DNA of 64,000 nt from Hymenobacter properus (GTDB taxonomy: Bacteria; Bacteroidota; Bacteroidia; Cytophagales; Hymenobacteraceae), in contig NZ_JADQDP010000001.1 in the NCBI RefSeq assembly GCF_015694735.1, positions 248,001 through 312,000 on the forward strand, given 5' to 3'. The first letter of the stretch is position 1. Each line of letters opens with the position of its first letter. A program made the position numbers and the translations under genes. This document shows positions 59,791 through 64,000 of the stretch, piece after piece. The notes beneath the pieces are model-generated. The model was not told the DNA's origin. It worked only from the letters and a program-made list of their open reading frames with translations, and did not search any database.

Positions 59791-61332
59791 ATGAAACAAC
59801 GGACTACCCCCTCAGCTTCGATGAAGCGACGGCTCCTGGCCGGCCTGGCGGGCGCGATGGCGCTGGCCCCGGCAGCCCGGGCCCAAACCCCGGCCGTGCC
59901 GGGCGCACCGCCGGCCTCGGCGCCCAGCGGCTCGGCCCAGGCCCTGCCCTCCGGCCCCTGGACCCTACAGGCGGCCGTAGACTACGCCCTGGCCCACAAC
60001 CTGAACGTGCGCCTAAGCGAGCTGCAGGCCCAAAACAACCAGCAGATTCTGCGCCAGAGCCGCGCGGCCCTTTTGCCCTCGGCAAACTTGAGCGGCTCGC
60101 AGAGTTGGCAGTACGGCACGAGCGTGAACCCCCTCACTTACGAGTTCCAGAGCAGCACCGTGCGGGCCAACAACTTTGCCGGCATTGCGCAGCTCACGTT
60201 GTTCCAGGGTTTTCAGCTGCGCAACACCATCAAGCGCAACGATCTGGATTACAAAGCCAGCCTGGCCGACATCGAGAAGGCCCGCAACGACCTCAGTTTG
60301 AACGTCGCCTCGGCCTTCCTTCAGTTGGTACTGGCCCAGGAGCTGGTGCGCGCCAACCAAACCCGAGTTGCTAGCGACCAAGAACAGATTGCCCGCACCA
60401 AGATTTTGCTCAAGGCCGGCAGCATCCCGGAGAGCACGCTGCTCGACAGTCAGTCGCAGCTGGCCACGGATGAACTGAACGTGGTGACTGCCCAAAACCA
60501 GGCCGACCTGGCCCGCCTGTCGCTGCTGCAACTCATGAACATCGACCCGGCCAACGCGGCCGGCTTTGCCATTGCCGTGCCCCAACTGCCTGACCCCGAC
60601 GAGGAAGGGGCCTTCGCGCTGGATTTGAACGCCACTTACCAGTCGGCGGCGGGCCGTTTGCCCGAAATACAGGCGGCGGAGCTGCGGGTGCAGAGTGCCC
60701 GCCGCGGCACCGAGGTGGCCCGTGGCGGCTACTACCCACGCCTGGCCCTGACGGGGCAGGTGTTTTCGGGCTACTCGTCGGTGCGTACGGTCACGTCCAT
60801 CGGCAATGATTCGACGGCCCGGCGCACCACGTTTTTCGTGAACAACGGCGGTGTGCAGACCCCGCTCACCGTGACCACCTACCAGCGCAACATTATCAGC
60901 TTGCCGCAGGGCTTCTGGGACCAGCTGAACCAGAATCTGGGCCAGCAGATTGCCTTGCAGCTGAACGTGCCAATTTTCAACGGCTTGCAGGTGCGCACCG
61001 GCGTGCAGCGCGCCATCATCAACGAGCAGGCCCAGAACGTGCGCGCAGAACAGGCCCGCCTCACCCTGCGCCAAAGCATCGAGCAGGCCTACGCCGATGC
61101 CCGCGCGGCCCAGCTGCAATACGCGGCGGCCAAGCGGCAAGTGGCGGCCCTCACGCTCACGCAGCGCAACTCGGAAATCCGTTTCAACAACGGCCTGCTG
61201 AACGGCACTGAGTTCAACATCGCCAAAAACAACCTGACGTTTGCCGAGTCGAACCGCATTCAAGCCAAGTTCAGCTACATCTTCCGCCGGAAGGTGCTCG
61301 ACTTTTACCAGGGCAAGCCGCTGACTTTGTAA
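59791..61332 (+). CDS. TolC-family outer membrane efflux protein
   Basis: The 513-residue product has a signal peptide (RRLLAGLAGAMALAPAARAQ), a short Pro/Ala linker, and two TolC repeats. Each begins with a helical segment: WTLQAAVDYALAHNLNVRLS in the first, and QSAAGRLPEIQAAELRVQSA in the second. The second continues with GGYYPRLALTGQVFSGYSSV and a final long helix region (FNIAKNNLTFAESNRIQAKF). It forms the outer-membrane channel of a tripartite efflux system with the adaptor protein encoded just downstream. ATG 59821 is an alternative start. Confidence 0.92.
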   Translation: MKQRTTPSASMKRRLLAGLAGAMALAPAARAQTPAVPGAPPASAPSGSAQALPSGPWTLQAAVDYALAHNLNVRLSELQAQNNQQILRQSRAALLPSANLSGSQSWQYGTSVNPLTYEFQSSTVRANNFAGIAQLTLFQGFQLRNTIKRNDLDYKASLADIEKARNDLSLNVASAFLQLVLAQELVRANQTRVASDQEQIARTKILLKAGSIPESTLLDSQSQLATDELNVVTAQNQADLARLSLLQLMNIDPANAAGFAIAVPQLPDPDEEGAFALDLNATYQSAAGRLPEIQAAELRVQSARRGTEVARGGYYPRLALTGQVFSGYSSVRTVTSIGNDSTARRTTFFVNNGGVQTPLTVTTYQRNIISLPQGFWDQLNQNLGQQIALQLNVPIFNGLQVRTGVQRAIINEQAQNVRAEQARLTLRQSIEQAYADARAAQLQYAAAKRQVAALTLTQRNSEIRFNNGLLNGTEFNIAKNNLTFAESNRIQAKFSYIFRRKVLDFYQGKPLTL

Positions 61333-61437
61333 TTAGTTGTTAGTTGCTCGTTGTCAGTTGTTAGTGTTTTCTAACGGTGATGATAACGGGCGCTGCTTTC
61401 GACTGACAACTGACAACAAAAAACTGACAACTAACAA
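61330..61437. repeat. Imperfect palindrome of heptamer units between tolC-like and adaptor genes
   Basis: Left arm 61330-61366 and right arm 61401-61437 pair at 29 of 37 positions around a 34-base loop. The left arm reads as successive 7-base units, GTTAGTT, GTTAGTT-like, GCTCGTT, GTCAGTT and GTTAGTG. The right arm ends directly at the ATG of the adaptor gene. The unit is related to that of the palindrome at 31348-31425. Confidence 0.7.
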
Positions 61438-62838
61438 ATGAAAAACAACCGTTTACTGTATATTCTGGGGGGCTTGGTGCTGGTGCTGTTGGTGGGCTAT
61501 AGCGTGGCGAAGAAAAAAGGCTGGGTGGGCAAGCCCAGCGGCGTAGAAGTGCTGGTGGCGAAAGCTGGTCCGGCCAATATTGTGGAGAAAGTAAGTGCTT
61601 CGGGCAAAGTGCAGCCCGAAACCGAGGTGAAAATATCGCCCGACGTTTCCGGCGAAATCACCGAGCTCTATGTGCAGGAGGGTGACTCCGTGCGCAAAGG
61701 GCAGTTACTGTTGCGCATTAGGCCCGACAACTACCAGGCCCAGGTGAACATGCAGAGCGCGCAAGTGGGCACGCAGCGTGCCAACGTTGGCCAGGCCCAG
61801 GCGCGCCTGCAGCAACTGCTGGCCTCGGCCAAGCAAACCGAGCTGACCTACCGCCGCAACGCTTCGCTCTACAAGCAAAAGGTGATTTCGCAGGCTGACT
61901 ACGAGGCCAGCCAGGCTGCCTACAATGCCTCGCAGGAGGAAATCAACAGCGCCCGCCAGCAGATTCGGGCCTCACAGAGCACCGTGAATGCGGCTTCTGC
62001 CTCGCTGGAAGAAGCCCGCAAAAACCTCAACAAAACCACCATCTACGCCCCGGTAAGCGGCACCATCAGCAAGCTGAACGTGAAGAAAGGCGAGCGCGTG
62101 GTGGGCACCACCCAAATGGCCGGCACTGAAATTATGCGCATTGCCAACCTCAACAACATGGAGGTGCGCGTGAACGTGAACGAGAACGATGTGAACAACG
62201 TGAACCTCGGCGACTCGGTGGAAGTGGAGGTAGACGCCTATAGCAGCAAGGATGAGAAGTTCCGCGGCCTCGTCACCAACATTGCCAACACAGCCAAGGA
62301 CGCCCTCACGGCCGAAGCCGTGACCGAGTTTGAGGTGCGCATCCGCCTGCTGCCCGAGAGCTACAAACACCTTGTGCGTACCGTACGCGGCCAAACCATC
62401 GTGCCCTTCCGCCCGGGCATGACGGCTTCGGTCGACATCATCACCGACCGTAAAAACGGCGTGCTGAGCGTGCCGCTGGCTGCCGTGACCACGCGCTCCG
62501 ACTCCACCGACCTCAAAAAGGTGGCCAAGGAAGAAGACGAGGGCGGCAAGGGCAAAGTGACCGTGGTGGACAACAAGCCCGCTGCGCCCAAGGCCCAGAT
62601 TCAGGAAGTGGTGTTTGTGGTGCGCGACGGCAAGGCCATGATGACGCCGGTGAAAACCGGTATCAGCGACTTCCAGAATATTGAAATCCTGAGCGGGGTG
62701 AAGGCCGGCGAACAAGTGGTGAGCGGGCCGTTCCGGGCCGTGGCCAAGACGCTTAAGGACAAAGCCGTGGTCGACATCAAAGATGAAAAGAGCCTGAACA
62801 AGGAGGCGCTGAAAGACAACGGCGACTCGGATAAATAA
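61438..62838 (+). CDS. HlyD-family efflux periplasmic adaptor (membrane fusion protein)
   Basis: The 466-residue product has an N-terminal membrane helix (LLYILGGLVLVLLVGYSVAK), a split lipoyl-like domain (VEKVSASGKVQPETEVKISP and SGTISKLNVKKGERVVGTT), a long coiled-coil hairpin (QARLQQLLASAKQTELTYRR ... SLEEARKNLNKT), a beta-barrel domain (EVRVNVNENDVNNVNLGDSV) and a membrane-proximal domain. A MacA-like role joins a TolC channel to an inner-membrane ABC or RND pump; that pump gene is not seen in the window. The palindrome with heptamer units ends right at its start codon. Confidence 0.92.
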   Translation: MKNNRLLYILGGLVLVLLVGYSVAKKKGWVGKPSGVEVLVAKAGPANIVEKVSASGKVQPETEVKISPDVSGEITELYVQEGDSVRKGQLLLRIRPDNYQAQVNMQSAQVGTQRANVGQAQARLQQLLASAKQTELTYRRNASLYKQKVISQADYEASQAAYNASQEEINSARQQIRASQSTVNAASASLEEARKNLNKTTIYAPVSGTISKLNVKKGERVVGTTQMAGTEIMRIANLNNMEVRVNVNENDVNNVNLGDSVEVEVDAYSSKDEKFRGLVTNIANTAKDALTAEAVTEFEVRIRLLPESYKHLVRTVRGQTIVPFRPGMTASVDIITDRKNGVLSVPLAAVTTRSDSTDLKKVAKEEDEGGKGKVTVVDNKPAAPKAQIQEVVFVVRDGKAMMTPVKTGISDFQNIEILSGVKAGEQVVSGPFRAVAKTLKDKAVVDIKDEKSLNKEALKDNGDSDK

Positions 62839-62865
62839 AGCACACGAAATCGGCGGAAAGGCCCC

Positions 62866-62900
62866 GAACGTCCTGTTGCGCGCCGCGCGGCAGGACGTTC
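62866..62900 (+). terminator. Hairpin terminator after the adaptor gene
   Basis: GAACGTCCTG (62866-62875) pairs perfectly with CAGGACGTTC (62891-62900) around a GC-rich 15-base loop. An outer AAGCAC..CGAA / TTCGTGCTT pairing can extend it. There is no strong T tract. Confidence 0.6.
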
Positions 62901-62942
62901 GTGCTTTCTTTGCGGACGACTTCCCACTCCAACTCTGTCCTC

Positions 62943-63932
62943 TTGGAAAAAATTGCCATGCTCGGCGGCGGCTCCTGGGCCACCGCCCTCACCAAAATCC
63001 TCAGCGAAAACGGCGCCCGCGTCGACTGGTGGCTGCGCGCCAAGGACGACGTGCAGCACCTGCTGCGCACCCGCCACAACCCGCGCTACCTCTCGGCGGT
63101 GCAGTTCGACCTGAACCGCGTGTACCCCACCACCGACCTAGAAGACGCCATCGAAGAAGCCGACTGGCTGGTGCTGGCCGTGCCCGCTGCCTTTGTGCAG
63201 CCGGTGCTGGATAAGCTGGACCGCGACGCGCTGAAGCATAAGCGCGTGGTGTCAGCCATCAAGGGCATGATTCCGAGCAAAAACCAGCTCGTAACCGACT
63301 ACGTGGCCGAGCGTTTCCGGCTGGGGCGCCACCAGTTGGGCGTCATCGCCGGTCCCTGCCACGCCGAAGAGGTGGCCCTGGAAAAGCAGAGCTACCTCAC
63401 CATCGGCTCGCCCGACGCCGGGCTGGCGCTGGAGTTTTGCGAGCTGCTGCGCAACCGCTTCGTAAGCGCCCACCCGGCCGCCGACCTCGACGGCATCGAA
63501 TACTGCGCGGTGATGAAAAACATTATTGCCCTCACCGGCGGCATTGCCCACGGCCTGGGCTACGGCGACAACTTCCTGGCCGTGCTGGTGAGCAACGCGG
63601 TGCAGGAAATCCGTCGTTTTCTGCAAGCCATTAACCCGCAGCCACGCGACCTCTCGGCCTCGGCCTACCTTGGCGACTTGCTGGTGACGGCTTACTCGCA
63701 GTTCTCGCGCAACCGTACCTTCGGCAGCATGGTAGGGCGCGGCTACACCGTGAAATCGGCTCAACTGGAAATGAATATGATAGCCGAGGGCTACTACGCC
63801 GTGAAGTCCATTCATGAGCTGAACAAGAAGCTCAAGGTGAACATGCCTATTACCGAAGCGGCTTACAATGTGCTGTACGAGCGGATTGCGCCGGCCATGG
63901 AAATGGAGATTTTGAAGGAAAAGCTGCGGTGA
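62943..63932 (+). CDS. gpsA: Glycerol-3-phosphate dehydrogenase [NAD(P)+], TTG start
   Basis: GpsA reduces dihydroxyacetone phosphate to sn-glycerol-3-phosphate for phospholipid synthesis. From TTG 62943 the product is 329 residues and opens (M)EKIAMLGGGSWATALTKILS, the standard N-terminus with the NAD-binding GGGSWATAL loop. Further marks are VVSAIKGMIPS, GVIAGPCHAEEVALEKQSYL and EYCAVMKNIIALTGGIAHGL with the catalytic Lys, ending LKVNMPITEAAYNVLYERI. A GTG at 62901 would add 14 residues overlapping the upstream hairpin; ATG 62958 would cut into the NAD loop. The TTG is therefore the best start. Confidence 0.95.
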   Translation: MEKIAMLGGGSWATALTKILSENGARVDWWLRAKDDVQHLLRTRHNPRYLSAVQFDLNRVYPTTDLEDAIEEADWLVLAVPAAFVQPVLDKLDRDALKHKRVVSAIKGMIPSKNQLVTDYVAERFRLGRHQLGVIAGPCHAEEVALEKQSYLTIGSPDAGLALEFCELLRNRFVSAHPAADLDGIEYCAVMKNIIALTGGIAHGLGYGDNFLAVLVSNAVQEIRRFLQAINPQPRDLSASAYLGDLLVTAYSQFSRNRTFGSMVGRGYTVKSAQLEMNMIAEGYYAVKSIHELNKKLKVNMPITEAAYNVLYERIAPAMEMEILKEKLR

Positions 63933-64000
63933 GTGTGCTCCTAGTGAAAAAGCTCCGCTGGTGACAATTCGGAAATTTCTTGGATTCTGTTTGTCATAAA

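Overview
The window looks like chromosome from a Hymenobacter-like member of the Bacteroidota (Cytophagales). It is GC-rich. Five secreted proteins carry type IX secretion (T9SS) C-terminal sorting domains, there is a TamL-type lipoprotein assembly factor and a fused alpha/beta 2-oxoacid dehydrogenase E1, and many starts are preceded by the Bacteroidota -7 promoter motif TAnnTTTG. I see no rRNA, tRNA, CRISPR array, transposase or prophage cluster.

Layout. 1-1137 (minus): a MerR-type regulator, a DUF559 nuclease-like gene enclosed in a 47-bp inverted repeat, and the 5' end of dprA. 1265-3949: alaS. 4035-10273: six paralogous exported proteins that combine MORN_2/YwqK-like repeats with a TonB C-terminal domain; the first copy is broken by an in-frame stop, and one unrelated helical exported protein sits inside the cluster. 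10413-15114: gatB, a TlpA-like thioredoxin and a seven-helix membrane receptor ending in a DNA-binding HTH. 15545-20538: a duplicated glycine-rich surface protein ending in an S74 intramolecular chaperone, followed by a T9SS cargo protein. 20648-21942: an uncharacterised (possibly HolD-like) protein and a hotdog thioesterase. 22100-28948: three tandem M43 metalloproteases; the first two share 249 identical 3' bases.

29082-38907: pcm divergent from a sugar transferase, mnmA, a lipoprotein, an S8 protease, small conserved proteins, riboflavin synthase, and a minus-strand operon hemF - PAP2 phosphatase - flavodoxin-like reductase. 39013-47778: E1 fusion, TamL, an RNA methyltransferase, an outer-membrane barrel, and an ECF sigma factor with a membrane partner. 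48004-63932: a CLC-type anion transporter, a copper P-type ATPase, an ABC ATPase, a CoA-binding protein, a FAD dehydrogenase, an MFS permease, a degenerate M23 protein, tryptophan dioxygenase, L-serine dehydratase beta subunit, a TolC/HlyD efflux pair, and gpsA.

Most genes are housekeeping or cell-envelope genes. The less ordinary material is the MORN_2/TonB-C cluster, the inverted-repeat DUF559 unit, two palindromes built from heptamer units (31348-31425, 61330-61437), two REP-like palindromes (44772-44856, 49457-49543), the membrane receptor with an HTH, and a FAD dehydrogenase with a composition break at a domain boundary. All functional statements come from reading the sequence; no database search was run.
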